NCBI GenBank assembly: GCA_041747435.1 | Contig: JBGTFE010000117.1 | Coordinates: 62,001-126,000 of the forward strand | Direction: 5' to 3' | From: JBGTFE01 sp041747435 | Lineage (GTDB): Bacteria > Acidobacteriota > Blastocatellia > Pyrinomonadales > Pyrinomonadaceae | Length of the DNA: 64,000 nucleotides | Shown: positions 7,927 through 17,066 of the stretch, piece after piece | How positions within the stretch are numbered: position 1 is the stretch's first letter | How the letters are laid out: the number at the start of each line of letters is the position of its first letter | Notes under the pieces: model-generated | What the model was told of the DNA's origin: nothing | What the model saw: only the letters and a program-made list of their open reading frames with translations | Databases searched by the model: none | Made by a program: the position numbers and the translations under genes

Positions 7927-9710
7927 TTTCCGGTCTTCCCTTTACTGTAATCGCGCTTTCGCGGTTCGATCAAACCCACGTCAACCGCTTCGTAACTCAA
8001 AACCGGCGCTTCCGCTGAATATTCCGCGATCGTCGTTTTCAGGAAGTTTTCGTCGTCACGCTCCGGAAAATCCGGCTTGTAATGCGCGCCGCGCGATTCG
8101 TTTCGGTTCAGAGCGCCGAGCGTTATAACGCGCGCAAGCTGGAGCATATTCCAAAGCTGCCGTGCGTGCGGAACCGCCTGCGTCGCCCAGAGGTTCGAAT
8201 CGTTTATAGAAATATTCTGAAAGCGTTCGATGAGTTCGAGGATCTTTTCGTCGGTCGCTTTGAGTCTGTCATTGTAACGAACGACGGTAACATTGTCCGT
8301 CATCCATTTTCCAAGCTCATCATGCAGCTTATATTGATTTTCCGCGCCTTCGTTTTTGATGATCCGCTGGTTTATTTCCCTTTGTTTTTTTAATTCCGTT
8401 TCGTGAATTCCGTTTGTTTCGGTGTCTTTGCGCTCGACATTTTTCGCATATTCGATCGCCGATGGCGCAGCGGTAAATCCACCGTAAACACAGGAAACTA
8501 AGGAATTCGCGCCGAGACGATTCGCTCCGTGTATCGAATAATCGCACTCGCCGGCAGCAAAAAGCCCGGGAATATTCGTTTTTTGCTCAAAATCGACCCA
8601 CAAGCCGCCCATCGAATAATGAACGCCGGGGAAAATTCGCATCGGCACGTATCGCGGGTCGTCGCCGACGAACATTTCGTAAATTTCCAGTATCGCGCCC
8701 AGTTTGCGTGTCAAAGTTTCCGCCGGAATATGCGTCAGATCGAGATAAACCTGATTTTCGCCGCCGATTCCCATTCCTTCCAAACAGACCTGGAAAATTT
8801 CTCTTGTCGCGATATCACGCGGCACTAAATTTCCATACGCCGGATACTTTTCTTCGAGAAAATACCAGCGTTCTTCGACGGGAATGTCCTTCGGATTGCG
8901 CGCGTCGCCCTGATTTTTCGGCACCCAAACGCGTCCGCCTTCGCCGCGTGCGGATTCCGACATCAGACGCAATTTGTCCTCGCCGGGAATCGAGGTCGGA
9001 TGAACTTGTATAAATTCGCCGTTGGCATATCGCGCGCCTTGCTGGTAACACGCCGAAACCGCGCTTCCAGTGCAGGTCATCGAATTTGTCGATTTGCCAA
9101 AAATGAGTCCCGGTCCGCCGGTCGCCATGATCAGGGCATCGGCTTGAAAAGCTTTAAGCTCGAGCGTTTGCAGATTCATCGCGATCAAACCGCGGCAAAC
9201 CTGGTAATCGTCCAAAACGAGCGAAAGCATTTCCCAGCCTTCATATTTGTTTACCGTTCCGGCAACTTCCCATTTTCGAACCTGTTCATCGAGCGCGTAA
9301 AGAAGCTGCTGCCCGGTCGATGCTCCGGCAAAAGCCGTCCGGTGATGAAGCGTGCCGCCAAAACGCCGAAAATCGAGCAAGCCTTCCTTCGTTCGCGAAA
9401 ACGGAACACCCATCCGATCAAAAAGATATATGATCTGCGGCGCCATTTCGCACATTTTCTGAACGGGCGGCTGGTTTGCCAAAAAGTCGCCGCCATAAAC
9501 GGTATCGTCAAAATGTTTCCACGGCGAATCGCCTTCGCCCTTTGTATTCACGGCGCCGTTTATTCCGCCCTGCGCACAGACCGAATGCGAACGCTTGACC
9601 GGAACGACCGAGATCAAATCGACTTCGTGTCCGGCTTCGGCAATTTTCATCGCGGCTGCAAGTCCCGCAAGTCCGCCGCCGACAACCGCAATTTTTAATG
9701 TGTTTGGCAT
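7923..9710 (-). CDS. sdhA: succinate dehydrogenase flavoprotein subunit
   Basis: 595 aa. The N-terminal Rossmann motif VVGGGLAGLAAA binds FAD; H42 in SHSVCAQGGI is the expected covalent flavin attachment residue, and HHRTAFAGASTG and the ARGEGGR region fit the substrate-binding domain. The sequence is of the Bacillus/Wolinella-like type rather than the mitochondrial type, in keeping with the single large cytochrome b subunit encoded upstream. It oxidises succinate to fumarate (or the reverse) on the cytoplasmic side of the inner membrane. It is separated from sdhC by 114 bp containing a long imperfect inverted repeat, and its stop codon falls in another repeat. Confidence 0.96.
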   Translation of the reverse strand: MPNTLKIAVVGGGLAGLAAAMKIAEAGHEVDLISVVPVKRSHSVCAQGGINGAVNTKGEGDSPWKHFDDTVYGGDFLANQPPVQKMCEMAPQIIYLFDRMGVPFSRTKEGLLDFRRFGGTLHHRTAFAGASTGQQLLYALDEQVRKWEVAGTVNKYEGWEMLSLVLDDYQVCRGLIAMNLQTLELKAFQADALIMATGGPGLIFGKSTNSMTCTGSAVSACYQQGARYANGEFIQVHPTSIPGEDKLRLMSESARGEGGRVWVPKNQGDARNPKDIPVEERWYFLEEKYPAYGNLVPRDIATREIFQVCLEGMGIGGENQVYLDLTHIPAETLTRKLGAILEIYEMFVGDDPRYVPMRIFPGVHYSMGGLWVDFEQKTNIPGLFAAGECDYSIHGANRLGANSLVSCVYGGFTAAPSAIEYAKNVERKDTETNGIHETELKKQREINQRIIKNEGAENQYKLHDELGKWMTDNVTVVRYNDRLKATDEKILELIERFQNISINDSNLWATQAVPHARQLWNMLQLARVITLGALNRNESRGAHYKPDFPERDDENFLKTTIAEYSAEAPVLSYEAVDVGLIEPRKRDYSKGKTGK

Positions 9711-9717
9711 AATTTGT

Positions 9718-9810
9718 GGAACACTGATTTTTTAGGATTGGTTATGATCGGTTAGGAAAATTAAATATAAAATCATAACAATCTTATTCAATCCTAATTA
9801 ATCAGTGTCC
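9718..9810. repeat. long imperfect inverted repeat between sdhC and sdhA
   Basis: The left arm (9718-9748, with ACACTGATT, TTAGGATTG, GTTATGAT) is mirrored by the right arm (9772-9810, with ATCATAAC, CAATCCTAA, AATCAGTGT). It would fold into one long RNA hairpin within the sdh transcript. It resembles intergenic repeats of the inverted-arm type; only one copy is in this window. Confidence 0.75.
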
Positions 9811-9824
9811 TATTTCCTTATTTC

Positions 9825-10556
9825 TCAAAACTTGCGCGAACCGCCCGGCTCGACAATTCCTTTTTTCTCCACCTCGTGACAAAACGTCTGCGGCAGCAAT
9901 CCGCATGGACGAACAAACGCGATCGCCGCGTTCGTGCCTACGGTGAACAGAAAAACAGATAAGCCGATGCACGCGTAAAGCGCGTATTTCTGCGCTTTTT
10001 CGCCGATCAAAATTCCCCAATCGACCGCAAAAAGAAAAAATCCGTAAGCAAGATGCCATGCGGTCGCCGCGACGCCCAAAATGTAAAAAATCAAAATAAA
10101 TATATTTTTGAATTCCGCAGCAACGATCGCAAACGCTTTGTCGGCATTTCCCGCAACCGGATTTCCGAACGATTCCAAGCCGGGAAGCACGCCGAAACGC
10201 AGATTCAAAATATGAAACAGCAAAAAGAAGAACAGAAAGATTCCTGTCACGCGCTGAAAAATATAAAACCAATTGCGCCCGTAGCTGTAATTAAACACAT
10301 TCGGACGCGCTTCGACTGAAATAAAAACGCCGTAAATGGAATGAAAAAGCAGCGGCAGAAAAATCCCGAAGATCTCTACAAACAAAAGATACGGAATATC
10401 GTGAATGTCTTGTACGTGTTTGTTAAAGCTCGACGCGCCGCCCATCGCCGCCGAATTTGTATACATATGGACGAAAAAAAACGCGCCCAACGGAACAATT
10501 CCGGTGAGTTGATGAAGCTTGCGAAGCAAAAACGTTCTGCTTAGTTTTATCGCCAT
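9825..10556 (-). CDS. sdhC: succinate dehydrogenase cytochrome b558-type membrane subunit
   Basis: 243 aa with five hydrophobic helices. Conserved His residues in RKLHQLTG, FFVHMYTN, LLFHSIYG, LLFHILNL and TAWHLAYG sit in the helices and would ligate two b haems, as in the Bacillus subtilis enzyme. It anchors SdhAB and transfers electrons to quinone. It is first gene of the sdh cluster; its promoter should lie in the 150-bp region shared with the divergent LysR gene. Confidence 0.93.
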   Translation of the reverse strand: MAIKLSRTFLLRKLHQLTGIVPLGAFFFVHMYTNSAAMGGASSFNKHVQDIHDIPYLLFVEIFGIFLPLLFHSIYGVFISVEARPNVFNYSYGRNWFYIFQRVTGIFLFFFLLFHILNLRFGVLPGLESFGNPVAGNADKAFAIVAAEFKNIFILIFYILGVAATAWHLAYGFFLFAVDWGILIGEKAQKYALYACIGLSVFLFTVGTNAAIAFVRPCGLLPQTFCHEVEKKGIVEPGGSRKF

Positions 10557-10706
10557 TGCTATTGTGATAAATATTCTGAATTTTTAAGTTTAAAATCGCA
10601 ACCGGCAATCGAAAAATTCTCTGAGTTTTAATCTTACTTTCTTTCTTTAATAAGATAAAATGAATTCTCTTGCGTAGATTATGTAGAAAAACTTATTATT
10701 GAAACA

Positions 10707-11603
10707 ATGCATATAGAAACATTGAAAGTTTTTTGTGATCTTGTCGATATGCAAAGCTTCTCGCTGTCGGCGGAGCGAAATTTTATCACGCAGTCGGCGG
10801 TCAGCCAGCAGATTCGCGCGCTCGAAGACAAATTCAAGCGCCGTCTTTTAGAGCGCGTGCGCGGTCGACGCGAAGTTCGGCTGACGCTCGCGGGAGAGGT
10901 TTTTTATCGCGAAGCAAAAAACGTTTTAGTGAGCTTCGATCAAATGCAGGAAAGCATGCGCGGGCTTGTCGGCAGGATCAGCGGAACCGTAAAAGTCGCG
11001 ACGGTTTACAGCGTCGGCTTGCACGAGCTTCCCGCAAAAGTGCGCGAATTTATGTCGAAATTTCCTGCGGTAAAGATCGATCTCGAATACTCAAGAACGA
11101 CGCGCGTCGTGCGCGATGTTTTAAGCGGCGCAGTCGAGCTTGGCGTCATAGCTTTTCCTGAAACGCGGCGCGGTTTGACGATCGTGCCTATGCCGGGCGC
11201 GCGTCTGGTTTTGATCTGTCCGCCGGATCACGAATTTGCAAAGCGCAAGAAAATCAAGGCAAAAGAGCTAAACGGACGGGATTTTGTGTTGTTCGAGCGT
11301 GATATTCCGACGCGTAAGGCGACGGACAGAATTCTAAAAACACAGGGCGTTGAGGTTAAGAAAACGGCAGAATTCGATAATGTCGAAACAATAAAACGCG
11401 CGGTCGAAACCGGCTTCGGGCTGGCGATCGTTCCGCATCCGAGCGTGATGGACGAAGAAGAAAAGCTCCACCTCGCCGTGATTCAACTCGCGGAAAAAGA
11501 ATGGATTCGCCCCGTCGGAATAATTTATCGAACCGACCGGTCGCTCTCATTGGCTGCAAAGAAATTGATAAAAGTCCTAGAAAACAATCCGCAAAATCCT
11601 TAG
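10707..11603 (+). CDS. LysR-family transcriptional regulator
   Basis: 298 aa. The N-terminal winged helix-turn-helix (about 1-60) reads FSLSAERNFITQSAVSQQI and is followed by an effector-binding domain of the LysR type (about 90-295). It is divergent from sdhC over a 150-bp AT-rich intergenic region (10557-10706), the usual layout for a regulator acting on its neighbour, so control of succinate dehydrogenase is plausible but unproven. I could not fix a T-N11-A box there with confidence. The ligand is unknown. Confidence 0.93.
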   Translation: MHIETLKVFCDLVDMQSFSLSAERNFITQSAVSQQIRALEDKFKRRLLERVRGRREVRLTLAGEVFYREAKNVLVSFDQMQESMRGLVGRISGTVKVATVYSVGLHELPAKVREFMSKFPAVKIDLEYSRTTRVVRDVLSGAVELGVIAFPETRRGLTIVPMPGARLVLICPPDHEFAKRKKIKAKELNGRDFVLFERDIPTRKATDRILKTQGVEVKKTAEFDNVETIKRAVETGFGLAIVPHPSVMDEEEKLHLAVIQLAEKEWIRPVGIIYRTDRSLSLAAKKLIKVLENNPQNP

Positions 11604-11661
11604 AATTTTTCGATTTTTGGTTTATAGTATTTCAAATAGTTCGAAAAATAGAGGTCTTAAA

Positions 11662-14600
11662 ATGAAGCTCAATTCGAAAATTATTTTTTCCGTGATTTTT
11701 CTTTTCGTTCTTTATGCTGTATTTTTCCTAACTCCGAAAACGGTGACTGTAAATGAAGAAAGTAAATCTCTTGATTTGAATAATTACGACATTCGAATGG
11801 ACAAAGGAGGCGAAGCGAAAACCGCGATCGCGCAGTTCATCGAGCGATCTTCGAAATCCGCTCAAACAATCTTGATTGACCGAAAGAAAGCGCTTGACGC
11901 GGAAGAAGACCTTCGCCGACAGGTCGCCGACTTAAAGATCGAGTACAACGAAGACCTGCAAATTCCGGAGGTCGTTTCGCGAAACTCCGAATTTTTGACC
12001 GCGCCGAACAAAAAAAAGAGAGACGTCATTCTTAAAGATTTTATCCAGCCCAACGCCGACCTTTTTGGAATGCGGCGCTCGCAGATCGATCGACTAGAAA
12101 AAACGGCGGATTACACAAATCCCGACGGCGATCTTTCGTTCGTGCATTTTGAGCAAAAAATAAACTCGATCCCGGTTTTTCGAGGCGAGTTAAAAGCCGG
12201 CTTTTCGCGCACAAACGAGATCGTCCGCATTATCAATAATCTTGCACCAAATCTTGACTACGAAGCTTTGCCGACGGAAGGCAGCAGCGCCGAAGAAGCA
12301 GTTTTGCAAGCGGCGAAATTTGTCGGTTTGGAAGCGAAAGATGCGGATGTTCGGCGCATCCTAGCCGAATCGAACGAATTGAAAGTTACATTCGAACGCG
12401 GTCAGTTTTCCGACCGCTCAATGGCGGAGAAGATGTATTTTCCGATCGATCACGGCGCAGCGCGGCTTGCCTGGCGCGTTCTTTTATGGACAAATGGCGC
12501 CGCTTTTTACGTCATCGTCGATGCTGAAACGGGAACGCTTCTGTGGCGCAAAAATCTTACCGAACATCAGACGCAGACCGCGACTTTTAATGTCTACGGC
12601 AACACGACGAGCATGATGAAAACGGCGGACAACCCTTCGCCGTTTACGCCGGGATGCCTCGACGCGAACACTTGCCCGCAGCCGCCGATTCTCAATCGCA
12701 CGAATTTCACGCTGATCGGAAACGAGCCGCCGTATGATTTTAACAATCTCGGCTGGATCAACGACGGCGAAAACCGCACGATCGGCAACAATGTCGAAGC
12801 GGGTATTGACCGCATTCCGCCAAACGGAATCGATCCTGACGGCTGGGCGTTTGGCAATCCGTACCGCGTTTTTAACTACACATATAATCCCGCTCCGGGA
12901 AATCCGCCGCCGGGCGAAGCGCCGGTCCCAACGATGCAGATGTATCCGCCGTCGCAATTTCAGCAAGGCTCGGTAACGCACATTTTTTACACGGTCAACC
13001 GCTGGCACGATGAAATGTATCTTTTAGGATTTACCGAACCGGCGCGAAATTTTCAAACAGATAACTTCGGGCGCGGAGGTTTGGGAAACGACAGTATCGC
13101 GGTTAACGTTCAGACTTTTGGCAATAATTTCTCGAGTCTGCCGGACGGCATGCGCGGACAGTTTGTCGCAAGTATTTGGACAAATCCGGATCCCGATCGT
13201 GACAGCGCACTGGATTCGCAAGTTACTGTTCACGAGTTGACGCACGGACTTTCCAGTCGTCTGCACGGTAATGCTTCGGGGCTTTCGACGAATATGGCGC
13301 GCGGAATGGGTGAAGGCTGGTCCGATTTTTACGCGCTCACTTTGCTTTCCGAACCGACGGACGCCGCGTGCGGCATTCACACTATCGGCGGGTATGTTAC
13401 ATATCAAATTACAAGTGGTTTCGAAGCTAATTATTATTACGGGATCAGACGTTTTCCGACAGCCCGTAAAAGCTGCGTTGGCGCAAACAACAAACCGCAT
13501 TCTCCTTTAACTTTTCGTCACTCAAACTCACCCTGCAACGCGGAAATCAACACGGTCGGAGCATTTCCGCGCGGTCCGATCGGTTCGGTGACCTGCGATC
13601 AAGCTCATAATCTCGGCGAAATATGGAGTTCGACCCTCTGGGAAGTTCGCGGCTTTTTGATCGATATTCACGGCGCGGCGGAAGGAAATCGAAGGGCTTT
13701 GAAATATGTCACGGACGGAATGAAACTCGCGCCGCTAAATCCGACGTTTTTGCAGGAACGCGATGCAATCTTAACAGCCGCGCAAGTTTCAGCCCCAGCC
13801 GATATATGTTCGGTTTGGCGCGGTTTTGCGGTTCGCGGTATTGGGTTTTCGGCGAGCATTCAAAATGTCGGAACAGGTTCTAACAATACGGTTGTAACCG
13901 AGGCTTTCGATTTACCTCTGCAATGCCGCGCCGCCACGCGGGCGGATTTTGACGGTGACGGTAAAACGGATATGTCGGTCTTTCGTCCGACTGAAGGCAA
14001 CTGGTACCTGAATCGTTCGACGTCAGGGTTTGCGGCAATTAATTGGGGACTTGCCGCAGATATTCTCGTTCCCGGAGATTATGACGGCGACAATATCACG
14101 GATACGGCGATCAAGCGCGCCGGCGATTGGTATATTTTGCGAAGCGGTGATAACACGACCGTCGTGGTTAATTGGGGATTTTCTTCTGATATTGCGGTTG
14201 CCGGAGATTACAGCGGTGATTCAAAAACCGATTATGCAGTCTTCCGACCGTCAGAAGGCAATTGGTATATTTTGCGTTCAGACGGCGGAACCGCAGTTTT
14301 TAATTGGGGAATTTCTACTGACATACCGCTTGCCGGAGATTTTGACGGCGACCGGAGAACCGATTTTACCGTCTATCGTAATGGCGTTTGGTATATAAAT
14401 CAGAGTTTGGCGGGAATCAAGATCGTGACATTCGGTCTTTCTTCCGATATGCCCGTTCACGCCGATTACGACGGCGATGGCAAAGATGACGTCGCGGTTT
14501 TCCGACCGTCCGACGGCTACTGGTATATTTGGCGAAGCACAGACAGCGGGATCAGCTATATTCCGTTTGGTTTGAACGGCGACATTCCCGTTCCGGGCGA

Positions 14601-14739
14601 CTACGACGGCGACGGAAAATATGATCAAGCGGTCTATCGCGGCGGAATATGGTATTTGAATCGTTCAACCTCAGGATTTACCGCTGCGCAATTCGGACTC
14701 GCCGCTGATGTGGCGATACCGAATCGATATTTGCCGTAA
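11662..14739 (+). CDS. secreted M36 (fungalysin-type) metallopeptidase with six C-terminal FG-GAP/VCBS-like repeats
   Basis: 1025 aa. The ATG at 11662 is chosen over 11617 because it has a GAGG box upstream and opens the hydrophobic signal segment. Residues about 90-290 form the FTP/PepSY-type propeptide. The catalytic domain contains H524-E-L-T-H528 and E551 in GMGEGWSDF, the expected zinc ligands and catalytic Glu of M36. From about residue 770 come six repeats of about 42-48 residues, each with a D-x-DGD-x-x-x-D calcium-type loop, VFRP/VYR, WY and WG/FG. It would be an exported protease, the repeats probably forming a beta-propeller. No terminator is clear after the stop. Confidence 0.93.
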   Translation: MKLNSKIIFSVIFLFVLYAVFFLTPKTVTVNEESKSLDLNNYDIRMDKGGEAKTAIAQFIERSSKSAQTILIDRKKALDAEEDLRRQVADLKIEYNEDLQIPEVVSRNSEFLTAPNKKKRDVILKDFIQPNADLFGMRRSQIDRLEKTADYTNPDGDLSFVHFEQKINSIPVFRGELKAGFSRTNEIVRIINNLAPNLDYEALPTEGSSAEEAVLQAAKFVGLEAKDADVRRILAESNELKVTFERGQFSDRSMAEKMYFPIDHGAARLAWRVLLWTNGAAFYVIVDAETGTLLWRKNLTEHQTQTATFNVYGNTTSMMKTADNPSPFTPGCLDANTCPQPPILNRTNFTLIGNEPPYDFNNLGWINDGENRTIGNNVEAGIDRIPPNGIDPDGWAFGNPYRVFNYTYNPAPGNPPPGEAPVPTMQMYPPSQFQQGSVTHIFYTVNRWHDEMYLLGFTEPARNFQTDNFGRGGLGNDSIAVNVQTFGNNFSSLPDGMRGQFVASIWTNPDPDRDSALDSQVTVHELTHGLSSRLHGNASGLSTNMARGMGEGWSDFYALTLLSEPTDAACGIHTIGGYVTYQITSGFEANYYYGIRRFPTARKSCVGANNKPHSPLTFRHSNSPCNAEINTVGAFPRGPIGSVTCDQAHNLGEIWSSTLWEVRGFLIDIHGAAEGNRRALKYVTDGMKLAPLNPTFLQERDAILTAAQVSAPADICSVWRGFAVRGIGFSASIQNVGTGSNNTVVTEAFDLPLQCRAATRADFDGDGKTDMSVFRPTEGNWYLNRSTSGFAAINWGLAADILVPGDYDGDNITDTAIKRAGDWYILRSGDNTTVVVNWGFSSDIAVAGDYSGDSKTDYAVFRPSEGNWYILRSDGGTAVFNWGISTDIPLAGDFDGDRRTDFTVYRNGVWYINQSLAGIKIVTFGLSSDMPVHADYDGDGKDDVAVFRPSDGYWYIWRSTDSGISYIPFGLNGDIPVPGDYDGDGKYDQAVYRGGIWYLNRSTSGFTAAQFGLAADVAIPNRYLP

Positions 14740-14876
14740 GTTGTTGGGAAAAGACAGTCGCCAAAATCGCTTTTCAACTTGTAAATTTTTTGTTGCGGAA
14801 ATCGAAAAGTATAAGGTAATATATTTTTAAACTAGAGATCTTTTGCGCAGATATTTTGATAATTCGCGAATATATA

Positions 14877-14933
14877 GGGCAGAATCAATTCGCATGGCTT
14901 CACCAGATTGTTATGTGAGCGAGGTATCTGCCC
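14877..14933 (+). promoter_or_regulatory. stem-loop in the leader of the WD40/FG-GAP gene
   Basis: GGGCAGA (14877-14883) pairs with TCTGCCC (14927-14933) around a 43-nt loop. It is the first of three symmetric elements in the 335-bp gene-free region 14740-15074. No known riboswitch signature was recognised. Confidence 0.4.
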
Positions 14934-14950
14934 GCTAATAAAACAAGGTA

Positions 14951-14985
14951 ACTTATTCAAAGCCGCATTGCTGTTTTGAATAAGT
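14951..14985. promoter_or_regulatory. perfect 11-bp inverted repeat
   Basis: ACTTATTCAAA (14951-14961) and TTTGAATAAGT (14975-14985), 13 bp apart. It could be an operator or an RNA hairpin in the leader of the downstream gene. Confidence 0.6.
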
Positions 14986-15037
14986 GGGTGAAACTGAAAT
15001 TACTTTTGGTATGTAAAGATGATTCGGTTTCAAACAT

Positions 15038-15058
15038 GTGATTAATTGAATTAATCAC
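15038..15058. promoter_or_regulatory. 21-bp perfect palindrome just upstream of the WD40/FG-GAP gene
   Basis: Half-site GTGATTAATT, centre G, then its exact complement. It ends 16 bp before the ATG, next to the AAGGAGGG ribosome binding site, so it fits a repressor operator or an mRNA 5' hairpin. Confidence 0.6.
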
Positions 15059-15074
15059 GAACAAGGAGGGAAAA

Positions 15075-16985
15075 ATGAAAGTTAGAAGTAATGTTTTGGC
15101 ATTTTTTGTCAACGCATTTTTTTTGTGCTTTGCGGTGTCCGGCGTCGCGCAGTCGTTGCCGGAAATCATTTGGAGCAGTAGGGCTCACCAGGCGGAACCG
15201 GGAGGTTTTGCGTCAACTAATTCAATCAGGTTTTCGCCCGATGGACAAAGGATTATCGCCGGCGGAAAAAGGTCGGTCGGAGGAGCACACGCAGGAAGTA
15301 TTACAATTTTTAATGCCGCCAATGGAGCGGTGTTAAAGACAACACCTGTTTTTATACCGATTTCCGAAATCAACGAATTGGCGATCTCGCCCGACGGACT
15401 GCGTATTTCTACTGCCCATAACAGCGTGCAGTGCAACAACGAGCAGACAAGCTGCCGCTACGCTTATGTTCTATACGAGTCGCAAAATTTGACCCGTATC
15501 AGCGAACCGCCGACAACATTTGTCGGGTCGCACTCGGTAGAATATTCGCCCGACGGTCAGATCGTTGCGCTCGGTGATTTTGCTTCCTACACCAATTTAA
15601 AATTTCTGAATCCGTCCGATCTTTCTATAATTCGGGCATTGCCCGGACATTTGATCGGCAACAGAGGCAGAACATTAAGTGTTCGTTTTTCGCCCGACGG
15701 GCAATTTCTCGCAACCGGCGGCGGCGATAACACAGTAAAGATCTGGCGCGTTTCCGACGGAACTTTGCTCCAAACATTTGCATTCCAATCGGATATAGGC
15801 GAAGTTTTTTCGGTCGAATATTCACCTGACGGACAATATATCGCCGCTACCGACCGCGCTACGATCTCGCAAGTGAAGATTTGGCGCGTATCGGACGGCG
15901 CGCTCGTCAGAACTTTTAACAATCCATATTTCTACAGCATTCCCAGCCACAAAGTAACCTGGACGCCGGACGGCAGATATGTCGTTACTCATTTTACGAC
16001 CGGAAGCGACGGAAGCAGAATTCGTTTTTGGGACTTTCAAACCGGAGAGCTCGCCCGAGAATACACGCAGCCTTTTATTAGCCCGCAGGATGCGAATTCT
16101 ATTCAGGCTCTTAGATTTTCCAGTGACGGACGCACCTTTGCATTTGGCGTAGATGAGATCGTGTATCTTGCCCGTAATCCGTTTGCGCCGACTTCGACCT
16201 TCGCCGATTTTGACGGCGACGGGCGTTCCGATCCGTCGGTTTTTCGAGGCGGAATGTGGTATATGCAGGAAAACGTGAACAATTTTGTTTCCGTCCAATT
16301 CGGTCTCCCGGACGATGAGATCACGCCCGCCGATTTTGACGGCGACGGCAAAACCGACATCGCCGTGTTTCGTGAAGGCACGTGGTATTGGCTAAATAGT
16401 TCGAACGGCAGTTTTAACGCGGGACAATTCGGAAAAGCCGGAGATGTGCCTGTTCCCGCCGATTTTACCGGCGACGGACGCGCTGAATTGGCAGTTTTTC
16501 GCGGCGGAGTTTGGTGGACGTATGATTTGGCGAACAACCAACATCAAGCAGTACAATTCGGAATTTCAACCGACCAAGCAGTTCCGGCTGATTTCGACGG
16601 CGACCGCAAAACGGATTACGCGGTTTTCCGCGAAGGCGTGTGGCATCACTTGAGAAGTTCGGATAACGTTTATCGCGTCGCTCAGTTCGGGCTGGCTTCG
16701 GACACACCGACAGTCGGCGATTACGATGGCGACGGCAAAGCCGATCAAGCCGTCTATCGCGGCGGAACGTGGTATGTTTTGGGAAGCACGCAGGGATTTT
16801 ACGGGGCGGAATTCGGCATCGCGTCCGACATTCCGACGCCGGCTGACTATGACGGCGACGGCAAAACCGATATGGCGGTTTTCCGCGACGGTGTTTGGTG
16901 GATGCTTCGTTCGATGGGAGGTGTAGAGATCGTTCAATTTGGCATTGAAAACGACCAACCGATTCAAGCGGCATTTATCCCGTAA
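15075..16985 (+). CDS. secreted WD40-repeat protein with six C-terminal FG-GAP/VCBS-like repeats
   Basis: 636 aa; AAGGAGGG precedes the ATG. A signal peptide (about 1-27, ending near VAQS) is followed by WD40-like repeats (about 35-370) marked by repeated FSPDG/YSPDG and VKIWRVSDG. Residues about 375-636 contain six repeats with DFDGDGxxD, AVFR and WY, closely like the C-termini of the M36 protease at 11662 and the protein at 42903. Expected to be an exported, calcium-binding, two-propeller protein; ligand unknown. A strong terminator follows. The upstream 335 bp carries three symmetric elements. Confidence 0.9.
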   Translation: MKVRSNVLAFFVNAFFLCFAVSGVAQSLPEIIWSSRAHQAEPGGFASTNSIRFSPDGQRIIAGGKRSVGGAHAGSITIFNAANGAVLKTTPVFIPISEINELAISPDGLRISTAHNSVQCNNEQTSCRYAYVLYESQNLTRISEPPTTFVGSHSVEYSPDGQIVALGDFASYTNLKFLNPSDLSIIRALPGHLIGNRGRTLSVRFSPDGQFLATGGGDNTVKIWRVSDGTLLQTFAFQSDIGEVFSVEYSPDGQYIAATDRATISQVKIWRVSDGALVRTFNNPYFYSIPSHKVTWTPDGRYVVTHFTTGSDGSRIRFWDFQTGELAREYTQPFISPQDANSIQALRFSSDGRTFAFGVDEIVYLARNPFAPTSTFADFDGDGRSDPSVFRGGMWYMQENVNNFVSVQFGLPDDEITPADFDGDGKTDIAVFREGTWYWLNSSNGSFNAGQFGKAGDVPVPADFTGDGRAELAVFRGGVWWTYDLANNQHQAVQFGISTDQAVPADFDGDRKTDYAVFREGVWHHLRSSDNVYRVAQFGLASDTPTVGDYDGDGKADQAVYRGGTWYVLGSTQGFYGAEFGIASDIPTPADYDGDGKTDMAVFRDGVWWMLRSMGGVEIVQFGIENDQPIQAAFIP

Positions 16986-17006
16986 GAAAATTGTCAGCTT
17001 AGTTAG

Positions 17007-17058
17007 AAAGCGAGGTAAAGCGACTACTTTTGAAAGTAACCGTTTTCCTCGCTTTTTT
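17007..17058 (+). terminator. terminator after the WD40/FG-GAP gene
   Basis: AAAGCGAGG (17007-17015) pairs with CCTCGCTTT (17047-17055), followed by T residues. It lies between convergent genes and may also serve the minus-strand HD-GYP gene. Confidence 0.8.
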
Positions 17059-17066
17059 GTTGTTCG

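Noticed and set aside
10557..10706. LysR T-N11-A operator in the sdhC/LysR gap
   Set aside because: Several weak AT-rich candidates but none with clear dyad symmetry, so no site is claimed.
14740..15074. c-di-GMP (GEMM) or other known riboswitch
   Set aside because: Hairpins are present but the conserved GEMM core bases and other known aptamer signatures were not found.
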